This document shows, piece after piece, positions 8,055 through 17,019 of a stretch of 64,000 bases of DNA. Source of the DNA: Bacillota bacterium (lineage in GTDB: Bacteria > Bacillota > Clostridia > Acetivibrionales > DTU013); the NCBI GenBank assembly GCA_023412915.1, contig JAEZRE010000002.1, positions 62,001 to 126,000 on the forward strand. The letters run 5' to 3'. A program made the translations under genes and the position numbers. The notes beneath the pieces are model-generated. The model was not told the origin of the DNA. It ran no database searches and saw only the letters and a list, made by a program, of their open reading frames with translations. How positions within the stretch are numbered: the first letter of the stretch is position 1; each line of letters opens with the position of its first letter.

Positions 8055-8525
8055 AGCGAAATTGTCGGGAATCATCGATCTTACATACTCTAAAGGCTGT
8101 TGGACTATAGCGGCTGTCTCCTCAATTGACAGGCCCTGCTCCAAAAAGCGTTTTACGATCGTTCCGATAGCTTCACCGATCTCGATTATATTATCGTCAG
8201 GATCATAAATCCTTACAACTCTCTGCTGCCACTCATGTTTTTTCGGTCCGTGCACATACTTTATATCGCCGTTTTTATCGAAACGTTTGAGAAATTCATC
8301 AAAATCGTCCACCTCGAAATACAACTCAAAGTTATGTGATCTTTTTACGACGGTACTCCTGTCAAGCTCGAGCAATTCGGCAAAAGGTTTCATAATGGCA
8401 AATTCGCCTTCGTAAACTACATAATCGCCCAAATCGATTTTGACTTTCTGCCCCAGTATCTCTTCGTAAAATTCTCTTGACTTTTTGATATCGCCTACTG
8501 CGATTACCGCGCTTATATATTTCAT
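8037..8525 (-). CDS. VOC-family (glyoxalase/bleomycin-resistance fold) protein
   Basis: A 162-residue protein with the VOC pattern: N-terminal AVIAVGDIKKSREFYEEIL, then a second beta-alpha-beta half ending in RIYDPDDNIIEIGE, where the Glu is a usual metal ligand. The function is unknown; the family includes glyoxalases, resistance proteins and dioxygenases. I chose ATG 8525 because the usual VOC start MKYI fits there and AGGAGG lies 13 nt upstream; ATG 8555 is possible. It follows a DUF3795 gene and a WYL regulator, a grouping I recall as common in Clostridia. Its last codons are part of a 17-bp tandem repeat. Confidence 0.85.
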   Translation of the reverse strand: MKYISAVIAVGDIKKSREFYEEILGQKVKIDLGDYVVYEGEFAIMKPFAELLELDRSTVVKRSHNFELYFEVDDFDEFLKRFDKNGDIKYVHGPKKHEWQQRVVRIYDPDDNIIEIGEAIGTIVKRFLEQGLSIEETAAIVQQPLEYVRSMIPDNFAEEGNV

Positions 8526-8557
8526 AACGCTATCACCGACCTCCTGCACAAGCATTT

Positions 8558-8833
8558 TCAATCAGCTCCTGCAGCCCACTTTTTGAGCTGCTCTATCCTC
8601 GCTCCTGGAGGGTTGTCGCCATGTTCCTTGTCCAAATAGGAATAGGCATAGAGCTGTTCACACGGCATTTCGGGGCAAAGTCCGCAGTGCTCGTAACCTT
8701 TTGACTGGCAGCATTCAGCTACCGGACACTCCCCATGGAACGGATGTCCGTTTGTTTCGACGCATCCCCCGCATTTGCAGGGCTCCCTGTACGAACAGCT
8801 TCCGCATAATAAACCGCATCTCGATTCGATCAT
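8558..8833 (-). CDS. DUF3795 cysteine-rich protein
   Basis: A 91-residue protein with about 13 cysteines in CxLLCxxC, CxCxGC and CxxCxxxP arrangements, as in DUF3795. Such spacing suggests zinc or an iron-sulfur cluster. The biological role is unknown. It sits between the WYL regulator and the VOC protein on the same strand and probably shares their transcript. The start ATG is followed directly by the conserved ESRCGLLCG. Confidence 0.82.
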   Translation of the reverse strand: MIESRCGLLCGSCSYREPCKCGGCVETNGHPFHGECPVAECCQSKGYEHCGLCPEMPCEQLYAYSYLDKEHGDNPPGARIEQLKKWAAGAD

Positions 8834-8911
8834 AAGCTATCACTCCCCGTTTTTATAATTAATATATCATGCTGTACGTGACATCTATATGTCATGTTCA
8901 TTTTTCTTTTT

Positions 8912-9850
8912 CTACTGTCGTATTTCGGCGGTTGTACTCTTGCGGTTGCCGTACTTTTCCGCCATACCTGCCACAATTTCCACGACTTCCCGGACCAGAT
9001 CCTCCGGCTTCAACACTTCGGCCTGCTCCCCAAAACCCAGTATCCACCTTACAATGTGATCTCTGTTAGTGTAACCGACCGTCATTCTCAGCTTTCCGTC
9101 ACCGGTTTCCTCGTAGCTCTCCGGACCGTATTCGTCCACCAGCATATATTCCGCCGATTTATCGAACAGTATCGTCACCTTGTTTTCATCTGTGAGATAT
9201 TCTCCTATTTCAGCCCCTCCACCGGGGATATCCCTGGGTTCGAAGGATTCTTCACCGATACATGGCTTCCAGAGCCGGTTCAGCTTGAAGAGCCTGAAAT
9301 CCCCTTTAACCCTGCAGAAGCCGTAAACGTACCAGGAAGTCCATTTGAACGTTATTATGCAAGGCTCTATACTGCGCCTTTCCTTGCCCTTAGGCGAATA
9401 GTAGTCGAAGCTTATCACCTTTTTATCTTTAATGGCATTCTTTATCAAGCCGATTTTTTCCGAAAGGCTGTTTTTATAATGAGAGGCGAGATCGATCAGT
9501 ATGCTGTCCTGCATCGATACGATCCCCTTCTTTTCCGGAGCGAGCTTGTTTATAAGCCTTTCGGTCCTTGACGTATCGGTAACGCTGCCGATACCCTTCA
9601 AGCCAGCAACGATACTGTTTAATTCATCGACCGTCAGTACGCTTTTATCGAGCTTGTAGCCCTCGGCTATCCTGATGCCTCCGTCGCCGCCCTGGCAGGT
9701 GGCAACGGGGATGCCGGCCATACAAATATCATCGATATCGCGAAGTATGGTCCTTCTCGAGACTTCGAATTTAGCGGCAAGCTCCGGCGCCGTTACCTTG
9801 CTGCGCTGCAGAAGTATGGTTATTATCCCTAATTGCCTGTCGATTTTCAT
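8912..9850 (-). CDS. YafY-type HTH/WYL-domain transcriptional regulator
   Basis: A 312-residue regulator. Residues 1-60 form a winged helix (HTH_11 type; VSRRTILRDIDDI is the recognition part). Residues about 135-230 form the WYL domain, here with the WYVYGFCR variant, and a WCX-like C-terminal extension follows. WYL domains bind nucleotides or other small ligands. It is the first gene of a set with DUF3795 and VOC proteins and probably controls them. The ligand is unknown. Confidence 0.9.
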   Translation of the reverse strand: MKIDRQLGIITILLQRSKVTAPELAAKFEVSRRTILRDIDDICMAGIPVATCQGGDGGIRIAEGYKLDKSVLTVDELNSIVAGLKGIGSVTDTSRTERLINKLAPEKKGIVSMQDSILIDLASHYKNSLSEKIGLIKNAIKDKKVISFDYYSPKGKERRSIEPCIITFKWTSWYVYGFCRVKGDFRLFKLNRLWKPCIGEESFEPRDIPGGGAEIGEYLTDENKVTILFDKSAEYMLVDEYGPESYEETGDGKLRMTVGYTNRDHIVRWILGFGEQAEVLKPEDLVREVVEIVAGMAEKYGNRKSTTAEIRQ

Positions 9851-9888
9851 ATCGCTGGGATCTCCTGTACAAATTTACAAAATAATAA

Positions 9889-10188
9889 TATCATAAATGC
9901 CCGGCGGCCGGATCGCAATTTTTAGATCCTTCGGCAGCCTTGCCCGAATGCTGGGTCGACACCGCCGGGCTCCATATGGCCGTTTCTTTCAAGGGCAAAG
10001 CTTTCAGCAGACAATTTGAAAGGCACTGCAGACTGAATGGGCTGATAATACAAACGGTAGACCGTCGTTGCATTGTTAGGGGGACCCACACGGATAAACT
10101 TCTCCCGGTCTACGGCCAGCTTGCGCCGGAAGAGATAGAAAGAGGCTTGAGCCTGCTGAATATCTGTATTGAAAGCTGTGAAGATTAA
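9889..10188 (+). pseudogene. C-terminal relic of a MocR-type (GntR/aminotransferase) regulator
   Basis: A plus-strand frame open from 9889 to 10188. Its product reads like the last 80-90 residues of MocR/PdxR regulators: AGLHMAVSF, then CIVRG.HTDKLLP.YGQL and EEIERGLSLL. The N-terminal DNA-binding domain and most of the PLP-binding domain are missing. An in-frame stop precedes the fragment and no start with a ribosome binding site is present. I infer a decayed gene. The alternative, a free-standing short protein starting at TTG 9940, is less likely. Confidence 0.5.
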
Positions 10189-10206
10189 TAAATAAGCTTG
10201 TTTCAC

Positions 10207-10251
10207 AATTTGGGTTAATTTTTTAAGTCGGACAACGTTTTTAACCAAATT
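10207..10251 (+). other. AT-rich inverted repeat upstream of the Lrp gene
   Basis: Arms AATTTGGGTTAA (10207-10218) and TTAACCAAATT (10241-10251) with a 22-nt gap. It lies in an AT-rich, gene-free stretch (10189-10379) before the Lrp-type gene. It could be an operator for self-control or the terminator of the relic gene. No T-run follows closely. Confidence 0.4.
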
Positions 10252-10379
10252 CATTAAAATTCTTAAATGTATTTTTAATCTTAGCTTAAATTTCTATGTA
10301 TTTTTCAAAAACTGTTTAATTATTTTCAGATCGGGGTTACAATGAAAACAAGAAGATAAGTAAATAGAGGTAAACATTA

Positions 10380-10829
10380 GTGGATAATATAGATATAAAA
10401 ATAATCAAGCTTCTTCAGGAAAATGCAAGAGTCACGGCGTCCGAGATAGCTGGCAACATAAATCTTTCCGTACCGGCTGTCAGCGAAAGGCTCAAGAAAC
10501 TGGAATCGTCCGGAGTTATAAAACAATATACCGCTATCGTAGACCCGGTACATATGAATAAGACCCTGATGGCGATAGTTTTTATAACGCTTGAGCGGCC
10601 AAGATTTGCAGATACCTTTGCGGAATTTGTAAAGAAGCAGAACGATATTCTGGAGTGTCATTACCTGGCAGGAGATTTTGATTACGCATTGAAAGTTGTA
10701 ACCGAGAATACCACGACGCTGCAGGAGCTGCTGGACCGGATAAAAAGTCTGCAGTGCGTGCAGAAGACCCGCACAACGGTGATATTGTCCACAGCAAAAA
10801 ATAATTATTCGATAATACCGGAAGAATAG
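10380..10829 (+). CDS. Lrp/AsnC-family transcriptional regulator
   Basis: A 149-residue protein with an N-terminal HTH_AsnC domain (about 1-60; SVPAVSERLKKLESSGVIKQY) and a C-terminal RAM/ligand-binding domain (GDFDYALKV is the conserved stretch). Such regulators sense amino acids as octamers. The start is GTG, with AGAGG about 8 nt upstream. It is followed 12 bp later by a small gene of unknown function that is probably co-transcribed. The target genes cannot be told; the next transport genes lie on other transcripts. Confidence 0.92.
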   Translation: MDNIDIKIIKLLQENARVTASEIAGNINLSVPAVSERLKKLESSGVIKQYTAIVDPVHMNKTLMAIVFITLERPRFADTFAEFVKKQNDILECHYLAGDFDYALKVVTENTTTLQELLDRIKSLQCVQKTRTTVILSTAKNNYSIIPEE

Positions 10830-10841
10830 GAGGTGTTAGTC

Positions 10842-11039
10842 ATGTTATCAGATGGATTTTATGACAATGGACTGATCACTTTTTCACAAACTGAAAAAGC
10901 CAATAAGCTAAGTGCTTACTGCCGGGAAGAAGGGCTGGATTATCAGCATCTGTTGGCGGAAACGCATGGCAGACGGCTTCTGTTTTTAGTGAAAAAGAAT
11001 ACCAGAAACAAGCTGCAAGCTATAAGCGTCAGGCAGTAA
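10842..11039 (+). CDS. Small protein of unknown function in the Lrp operon
   Basis: A 65-residue protein starting at ATG 10842 with AGGAGG eight nt upstream; an in-frame GTG at 10833 overlaps that box. It has no membrane segment or known motif. The C-terminus is basic. It lies 12 bp after the Lrp gene and just before a hairpin terminator, so it is very likely translated from the same message. I do not recognise the family. Confidence 0.65.
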   Translation: MLSDGFYDNGLITFSQTEKANKLSAYCREEGLDYQHLLAETHGRRLLFLVKKNTRNKLQAISVRQ

Positions 11040-11049
11040 TAAAATGTTA

Positions 11050-11071
11050 CGGGACCTTTCACAGGGTCCCG
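11050..11071 (+). terminator. Hairpin between convergent genes
   Basis: A 7-bp GC-rich stem (CGGGACC / GGTCCCG) with an 8-nt loop, between the Lrp operon and the LTA synthase-like gene. The T-run that follows is interrupted, so it may be a weak bidirectional terminator. Confidence 0.55.
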
Positions 11072-11082
11072 CAGCGTTGTTA

Positions 11083-13272
11083 TTATTTGAGTGTTTTCCC
11101 GTAGTAATCAGTTTCCAATATTCTTGCTGAAAACTTAAATTTATCAGATACTATCCTATTGATCTTTTTCACATAATCTTGATCCTCAGTGGTGCCGTCC
11201 GTGAATGTGACGGCGCCGCTGACGGTATTCTTTCTGGCTCTGTCTGTGATCCAGCTGCGATTGGAGAATATGACGAGCGGATGAGCGTCCGAAAGTATAT
11301 CCCTGCCCATGAGCAAACGTGAATCGAAATCCAGACCGAACAGGTTCGAAACCGTAGGTATTATATCGAGACTTGCACAGGGCTTGTCGACCTCAACCGG
11401 CTGCATGCCTTCCTTGTATATGATCAGATCACTTTTGTACAGCTCGAAATTAGATTCGACTTCATGTCCGGCAAGTTCGTCCAAATATTGCTTCTCCAAT
11501 CCGTAAGGATAATGGTCGGCACTTAAGACGATAACCGTTTTATCCGCGATACCTTTAGCTTCCAATTTATCAAGCAGATCCTTCATAGCGAATTCCAGTT
11601 CCAGCTGGCACGCGATATATGCCTTGGCCGGGTCGGAATAAGGCAGGTCTTCCACATAGGATTTATTCTTGCTCGACATGTAATTGCCGAAAAAGTTATA
11701 GTTCATATGCCCGCTGACCGTCATGTAATAAGTGTGGAACGGCTGCTGGTCCATATACTCCGGCGCGGTCACATCTATCATTTCAACATCCGACTCCGGC
11801 CAGGTCTTCTTTACGACAAGGCCATTCCCGACGCCCTTGTAATCATACCCCATGTTCGGGTGTGAAACTTCCCTTTTATAATAGGTATACGTATGATCAT
11901 GGTAAGCCTTTGTGAGGTAGCCGAGCTTTCTGAACTGATTACCCATGCAAAAAGGCATATAGTTGCTGCCGGATTTGTAAAAGCTCCAGACTCCGCCTTT
12001 GGGTATCAGGCCCGTACAAGCCACATATTCGCCGTCGGACGTACTGACGCCCCACACGGGATTGTAGAAATTCTTGAAATGAAAACCCTGTGTGACCATT
12101 TTGTAAAGCGTAGGAGTCCGCACCGGGTCCACGGCATAAGGAGAGAAGCCTTCAGCCGTGAACATGATAAGGTTGCAGCCCTTGAACATGCCTGTATATT
12201 TATTGGTCGCCGTAGGCTCGACGGATGAAAAATACTTGTTCATGGAATAAAGAGGATCGCTCTCGCCGCTTGCCAGCAGTGTTTTAAAGTCTATATCCAT
12301 TACGTTGTACGGTTTGCCCGCGAAACCGGCCTCGGCTTCATTTCCTTCCGCGCCTTCAGCAGCCGAACCTGAGCTCGCGATCCCGGCTTCTTCATTTCCC
12401 GCCGCATTATCTCCGGCTTCTGCATTACCTGTGACAGCCGAACCCTCCGGAGCCGTCCCGTCATTTCCATTCTTCTCCCCTGCGGCCTCCTGAAGTCCGG
12501 ACGTATCTTTTCCGTTATCCGGGCCATTAGCCAACAAGTTGCCGGACATATCGATATTCAGGGAATCAGCCGCCAATCTCTGGAGATCGTGCCGCATGGT
12601 CGTCAGAACCCCGAGCTTGTTCACGGAAAGCTCGGGCGAGACCTCCCCGAAATAAAGGCTGTTCTGCGACGTCGGATCATCCCCTGTCAGGGAAACACAT
12701 ATCACAGAAGACGAGTATGTAATGACACAGAAGAGTAATACGAAGCTCATTTGCGCGATATTTCTTCCGGTGAACTTCAGCTCTTTTCCAAAGTCGATAA
12801 GGAGTGCGAATGGAACAAACAGCATTATCACAGCTTCTAAATTCTTGAATATGTATTCGGCGACTATATCCGAGAATTGCGCGGCGTCACCCGCAGCTCC
12901 CAGCGAGACCAGCGAAAGCGGAGTATGAAAAATGCAGGTGTAAATAAGCTGCACCCCATATACCAAGCTGACCAGAAAGGTTAAGACATTGGCGGCAATA
13001 CGCGCTTTTCCTGCTGAAAACATGCTTGTTATTATGTAAAGCACCGATCCGCCGGATAACGCGAATACAACTCCGAAGAAATAATCGAATCCCACAGTCT
13101 TAAAGGTCCATAATCTATACAGCAGTTCGAGGTAGGCAAATAGCGATATGTAAAAGCATAATAGCCAGTGTTCCGATAAGAAACTTCCGAGCACCCTGAT
13201 TGTTGCAGATGCCTTGAGCTTTTCCGTGCCGAGCTTGAGCTTTCCCGTTCTGAGGCTGTCAAATAAGCGCAA
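11083..13272 (-). CDS. LTA synthase-family sulfatase-fold membrane enzyme
   Basis: An alkaline-phosphatase-superfamily enzyme like lipoteichoic acid synthase, which polymerises glycerol phosphate from phosphatidylglycerol at the outer membrane face. Five or so N-terminal membrane segments are followed by an extracellular catalytic domain. Catalytic features seen are the metal Glu in TAEGFSPY, the probable nucleophile Thr in GVSTSDGEY, SGHMNY and the metal-binding ADH in SADHYPYG. Between membrane and enzyme parts (about residues 245-320) lies an unusual Gly/Glu/Ala/Asn-rich low-complexity linker. I chose TTG 13272 because GGGGGGAG lies 9 nt upstream; ATG 13290 has no box. A second member of the family is at 29102-31003. 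Confidence 0.87.
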   Translation of the reverse strand: MRLFDSLRTGKLKLGTEKLKASATIRVLGSFLSEHWLLCFYISLFAYLELLYRLWTFKTVGFDYFFGVVFALSGGSVLYIITSMFSAGKARIAANVLTFLVSLVYGVQLIYTCIFHTPLSLVSLGAAGDAAQFSDIVAEYIFKNLEAVIMLFVPFALLIDFGKELKFTGRNIAQMSFVLLFCVITYSSSVICVSLTGDDPTSQNSLYFGEVSPELSVNKLGVLTTMRHDLQRLAADSLNIDMSGNLLANGPDNGKDTSGLQEAAGEKNGNDGTAPEGSAVTGNAEAGDNAAGNEEAGIASSGSAAEGAEGNEAEAGFAGKPYNVMDIDFKTLLASGESDPLYSMNKYFSSVEPTATNKYTGMFKGCNLIMFTAEGFSPYAVDPVRTPTLYKMVTQGFHFKNFYNPVWGVSTSDGEYVACTGLIPKGGVWSFYKSGSNYMPFCMGNQFRKLGYLTKAYHDHTYTYYKREVSHPNMGYDYKGVGNGLVVKKTWPESDVEMIDVTAPEYMDQQPFHTYYMTVSGHMNYNFFGNYMSSKNKSYVEDLPYSDPAKAYIACQLELEFAMKDLLDKLEAKGIADKTVIVLSADHYPYGLEKQYLDELAGHEVESNFELYKSDLIIYKEGMQPVEVDKPCASLDIIPTVSNLFGLDFDSRLLMGRDILSDAHPLVIFSNRSWITDRARKNTVSGAVTFTDGTTEDQDYVKKINRIVSDKFKFSARILETDYYGKTLK

Positions 13273-13396
13273 TCTGTTCACTCCCCCCATAATAGATACA
13301 TTCTACCAGTTTAACAACAACTGAGCAATCTGAATCGCAACATTTTTTGCCAATAATATTCATAATATTGACAAAAAATAGAACTATATTCGCGAG

Positions 13397-13425
13397 TTGA
13401 CCTAAAAGTCTTTGGATAGTATAAT
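13397..13425 (+). promoter_or_regulatory. Promoter of the MATE gene
   Basis: TTGACC (13397-13402), a 17-nt spacer and TATAAT (13420-13425). RNA would start near 13432. Confidence 0.75.
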
Positions 13426-13436
13426 TTTCAGATACA

Positions 13437-14843
13437 TTGCTGAAAGCTGGTTTGATAAAAGTGCAATTCAGGTTTTTGCATCAGAGCTCTGAAGACAGGC
13501 GCAACTTAATATTGAACGGGCCGATAACACCCACTTTGCTTATGCTTACAGTCCCGACGCTGATGATGGGCCTGGTGCAATCTGCGATACCGTTCGTCGA
13601 CGGTCTTTTTATTAACAACTTCGGTGGCACGATCGCCGCAAGCGCGATAAATTACTGCATACCTGTGGTCAACATGTCAGCCGCGCTCGCGCAGGGGCTT
13701 AGCGTAGCTTCCATGGCCATAATCGGTCAGACGAATGGAAGGGGCGAATTCAAGGAGGCAAGGAGGATATCCACTCAGATATTCATATTCGCCTTTCTGC
13801 TGGGTTTCGTGGTCGCTCCCCTGCTGATACTGGCCGCATATCCCGTTTCGAACCACGTAACCCCAGAGATATCGCACAATGTTTTCATATACCTCGCGCT
13901 GAACTCTATCGTCATCCCGTTTTCCTTCCTCGAATCGATCTACAACGGCATAAAAAATGCCAGCGGCAAACCGGAAGCGGCATTTGTACGAATGCTGCTA
14001 ATGCTCGTGCTGAAGGTCATTTTCAATACCATATTTGTCGGCATACTGTCCTGGAGCGTTGTGGGCGCAGTTGCGTCAACTTTCCTTTCGAACGTCCTTA
14101 TAAGCCTTTGGATGTATTATGAGCTATTCGTGAAAAAAAGCCCGGAAAAGTTTGAACTTAAGGGCTTCAGATTCGATTTCGCGGTGATAAGGGAACTGTT
14201 CCGCTTAGGCATACCATCTGCGATATCCGCGCTAATACTAAATCTGGGTTTCTTCCTGATCAACAACGAGATCGAAAAATACGGACCGGTAGTCATGAAT
14301 GCGCAGGGAATCGCAAGCAATATCACCTCCGTCTGCTTCAACCTCCCCTCCTCATTCAGTTCTTCAGTCACAACCATGGTAAGTATGAACGTAGGCGCCG
14401 GACAGGGCAATAAGGCACGGGCATCCTGCATCAGGGGCTCCATAATAAGCGCGATCACAGCAGCCGTGCTTGTTGCCGTAATCGTACCTCTGTCCTCCAG
14501 CATAACGGTTTTGTTCACAAGGGACACAGCCGTGCTCAGCATAGCAGACAAGGCACTTCACATCTATACCTACTCAGTCATAGGTTTTGGCGTAGGTATG
14601 GTGGAACAGGGCGCGTTCGTCGGCCTCGGGCGCACGAGGGTAACCCTCGTCATGAGCCTCCTCCGGATCTGGCTGCTCCGCTATATATTCATTCTAGTAA
14701 CCGAGCGAATGCTCGGCTTCTACTCTGTATTCTGGGGAAACCTCTTTTCAAACTACGCAGCCGCGCTTATCTTCACTATAATGATACTACGTGTGAAATG
14801 GGTGTCAGTGTTATCCCACAGGGATATGGAAACCGCCGCGTAA
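13437..14843 (+). CDS. MATE-family multidrug/Na+ antiporter
   Basis: A 12-transmembrane efflux protein of the MATE family (two MatE halves, about residues 28-230 and 255-450). The typical opening pattern GPITPTLLMLTVPTLMMGLVQ and an internal repeat of it (LFRLGIPSAISAL) are present. It likely exports cationic drugs or metabolites against H+ or Na+. The frame opens at TTG 13437, only about 5 nt after the predicted RNA start, so the true start may be GTG 13461 or a codon nearer the first helix. It is divergent from the LTA synthase-like gene. Confidence 0.88.
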   Translation: MLKAGLIKVQFRFLHQSSEDRRNLILNGPITPTLLMLTVPTLMMGLVQSAIPFVDGLFINNFGGTIAASAINYCIPVVNMSAALAQGLSVASMAIIGQTNGRGEFKEARRISTQIFIFAFLLGFVVAPLLILAAYPVSNHVTPEISHNVFIYLALNSIVIPFSFLESIYNGIKNASGKPEAAFVRMLLMLVLKVIFNTIFVGILSWSVVGAVASTFLSNVLISLWMYYELFVKKSPEKFELKGFRFDFAVIRELFRLGIPSAISALILNLGFFLINNEIEKYGPVVMNAQGIASNITSVCFNLPSSFSSSVTTMVSMNVGAGQGNKARASCIRGSIISAITAAVLVAVIVPLSSSITVLFTRDTAVLSIADKALHIYTYSVIGFGVGMVEQGAFVGLGRTRVTLVMSLLRIWLLRYIFILVTERMLGFYSVFWGNLFSNYAAALIFTIMILRVKWVSVLSHRDMETAA

Positions 14844-14966
14844 ACCTGCTCATTCTTTTAATATCCAGTGAAGGCATTGTCTATTTAGCATCTAATTAAA
14901 TAAGAAAGCGTTTATTTGTCCTGTTTAATGCAAATAATTGTAACAAACAGAGCAATGGAGCTTTTT

Positions 14967-15743
14967 ATGAATAATTTGACTCAATCGATCAGAAATCAAC
15001 GTCGGCCAAAGGGGATTGTAACATCGGTTTCAACAAACTATATACATCTTAGAAACCCGTATGTCATTGCAATGTGGTCAGCCTTTTTCCCCGGCTTCGG
15101 GCATATTTCCCTTGGTAGCTACGCACAGGGCTTTATACTTTTCCTATGGGAAATGCTGGTTAATATAAATGCCAATATCAATATGGCAATCTTATATTCT
15201 TTTCAAGGAAAATTCGAGCTTGCAAAGGATATAATCAACAAAAGGTGGGTTTATCTATATGTCCCGGTTTTTATCTACGCAATAATGAGCAGCTACAGAG
15301 TTACGGTCGATCTGAACAAGTTAACTAAATTGGCGGAGTTTGAAAGATCTCCAATTATTCCTTTCAGTATAAGTGCATTGGAAATAAACTATCTCGATAA
15401 AAGGAATCCATGGTTTACTGCATCGATTTCCTTATTCATGCCCGGAGTTGGGCACTTGACCACAAACAGACTTCCCGCGGGATTTTTTGTTCTGGGTTGG
15501 CTCATAGCGATATCTTATAATTCTCATTTGATTCAGAGCATTTACTTTACTTTCGTTTTTGATTTTGCTCAGGCGAAGACTATAGTAAATCCTGAATGGC
15601 TGTTGTTTTTACCATCCATCTTCGGATTTGCAATTTACGATGCCTATGTCAATGCCGTTGAATACAACAAGTTGTTTGATATCGAGCAGTCGAGGTTTTT
15701 GAAGGATAACTATCAGAGTGTCGATTTTGATATGCCGATATGA
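14967..15743 (+). CDS. Duplicated PGxGH-motif membrane protein
   Basis: A 258-residue membrane protein made of two similar halves. Each half has a basic RNP(Y/W) lead, then a membrane segment ending in PGFGHISLG (first half) or PGVGHLTTN (second), then another hydrophobic segment. This looks like two TM2-type hairpins. The function is unknown. I chose ATG 14967 because GGAG lies 6 nt upstream. The next gene is 34 bp away and also encodes a membrane protein, so the two probably act together. Confidence 0.75.
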   Translation: MNNLTQSIRNQRRPKGIVTSVSTNYIHLRNPYVIAMWSAFFPGFGHISLGSYAQGFILFLWEMLVNINANINMAILYSFQGKFELAKDIINKRWVYLYVPVFIYAIMSSYRVTVDLNKLTKLAEFERSPIIPFSISALEINYLDKRNPWFTASISLFMPGVGHLTTNRLPAGFFVLGWLIAISYNSHLIQSIYFTFVFDFAQAKTIVNPEWLLFLPSIFGFAIYDAYVNAVEYNKLFDIEQSRFLKDNYQSVDFDMPI

Positions 15744-15777
15744 AAATACCCGGGAATAGGAGGTGCGTTGCATTCCA

Positions 15778-16248
15778 ATGTATATAGTATCTTCATTTAC
15801 ATATAACCTTAGTTTGGAGCTGACAATCGGATACCTGGAGAGCAAGGGTATAGCAAGAAGAAAAATATTCGCGGTTCCTCTGGATAAGAGAGATGAAGAG
15901 CGAAAGCTATTCGACACGATCAATCAGTCGGATGGCATCAGTCTATTTGACTTGCCAATCATACTCGGTACGCTTTTTATGCTTATGGGAAGTATTTATG
16001 GCTTTTTACTCAAATGGGGACCTATACTATGGGGTGTAATCGGATTTATTATCGGGATAGCTTTAGGCATCATAATCGATTTCATTCCCAAAGGACGAAA
16101 AAGAAGTAAAAATAAAGTCAAGGACAAAACAACTGAAGTGTTCCTAATGATTGAATGTGATAAAACCCAGGAAGAGATGGTTGAAAAAATTCTATGGGAT
16201 AATATGGCCATCGGGATCGCCAAAATAGAGAATCTAAAGAAAGAATAG
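15778..16248 (+). CDS. Membrane protein with Gly-rich hairpin between two soluble halves
   Basis: A 156-residue protein. An N-terminal beta-alpha part (SSFTYNLSLELTIGYLESKG) precedes two adjacent membrane segments rich in Gly-x3-Gly motifs (about 57-105), a basic stretch, and a C-terminal beta-alpha part. The layout resembles DUF1269/YflT-like stress proteins, but I cannot name the family. The start is uncertain: AGGAGG is 14 nt before ATG 15778, while the frame also opens at GTG 15763, which overlaps that box. It is probably co-transcribed with the preceding gene. Confidence 0.7.
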   Translation: MYIVSSFTYNLSLELTIGYLESKGIARRKIFAVPLDKRDEERKLFDTINQSDGISLFDLPIILGTLFMLMGSIYGFLLKWGPILWGVIGFIIGIALGIIIDFIPKGRKRSKNKVKDKTTEVFLMIECDKTQEEMVEKILWDNMAIGIAKIENLKKE

Positions 16249-16266
16249 AAGCTGCTAAAGAATTGT

Positions 16267-16313
16267 CGCAGAAACAGTTCTTGAGTGAAACAAAAGAACC
16301 GTCCCTGCGTTTC
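16267..16313 (+). terminator. Imperfect hairpin terminator
   Basis: Arms CGCAG..GTTCTT and AAGAAC..CTGCG (16267-16280 and 16294-16309) with internal mismatches, followed by TTTCGTT. It lies between two convergent genes. Confidence 0.45.
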
Positions 16314-16314
16314 G

Positions 16315-16983
16315 TTAAAGTGCTACTTCCAGCCTGATAAGCTTTGCGAGTATCTGTACTTCCTTCTTTGATACGGTTTCAGTAGAAAGTCCTCCGCTGT
16401 TCCCGACCAGCAGCAGCTTCTCCTGGTCCAGCTTCCGCACCTGGCGTATCAGGCGCTTTCCGCCGTGTTCCAGGAAATAAACGCCGTCCTTTTCGAATTC
16501 GTGTGTGCTGTAAGCCAGCGCGAGGTCGCCCTTCATGATCCTGAAACCGGACATATCGTTATTCTCAACTGTCAGGAAAAAGACTTTATCCTTCGGGAAG
16601 CCCTCCACCTTGTTCGAAATTATCGGCAGATGCCTTACCTCCAAAGCTTTGTCCAGCTTACCGTCATATACGGGAACCGCCATTATGACGCCCGCGAGAG
16701 CATCCGTCCAAATCTCCCTGACAGGCTTTTCAATTACCTTTTTAACGCTTTTGTCGGGCTCAGGTCTCTGCCTGATCTCTTCATCGTCGTACAGTTCCAG
16801 TTTCCCGGCTTCCTGACGCAAGGCTTTCGATACGCGGTTTATCAGGTCGCTCTTCATGACGCGCTTTCCCGACTCTACTTCATCAATGAAACGTTCAGCG
16901 ACGCCGACCTGCTTTGCAAGCTGCTTCTGCGTCATGCCCGCTTCCTTCCTGAGCCTTGCTATCTCTGTTCCGATCCTGCTCAT
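16315..16983 (-). CDS. XRE-type repressor with S24/LexA-like C-terminal domain
   Basis: A 222-residue regulator. Residues about 3-57 form a Cro/C1 helix-turn-helix (MTQKQLAKQVGVAERFIDEVE). The C-terminal half resembles the S24 LexA/CI fold (NNDMSGFRIMKGDLALAY, later GGKRLIRQV), with a Ser and a Lys near the positions of the self-cleavage dyad. I chose ATG 16983 because GGAGG lies 6 nt upstream. No phage genes are nearby, so it is more likely a stress or metabolite regulator than a prophage repressor. Its promoter contains a quasi-palindrome, which suggests self-control. Confidence 0.85.
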   Translation of the reverse strand: MSRIGTEIARLRKEAGMTQKQLAKQVGVAERFIDEVESGKRVMKSDLINRVSKALRQEAGKLELYDDEEIRQRPEPDKSVKKVIEKPVREIWTDALAGVIMAVPVYDGKLDKALEVRHLPIISNKVEGFPKDKVFFLTVENNDMSGFRIMKGDLALAYSTHEFEKDGVYFLEHGGKRLIRQVRKLDQEKLLLVGNSGGLSTETVSKKEVQILAKLIRLEVAL

Positions 16984-17019
16984 TCCATGCCTCCGATAAT
17001 CGTTGTTGTCTATGACGAT

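Noticed and set aside
16315..16983. Prophage repressor
   Set aside because: The XRE-S24 layout fits CI-like repressors, but no integrase, excisionase or structural phage genes are found in the window.
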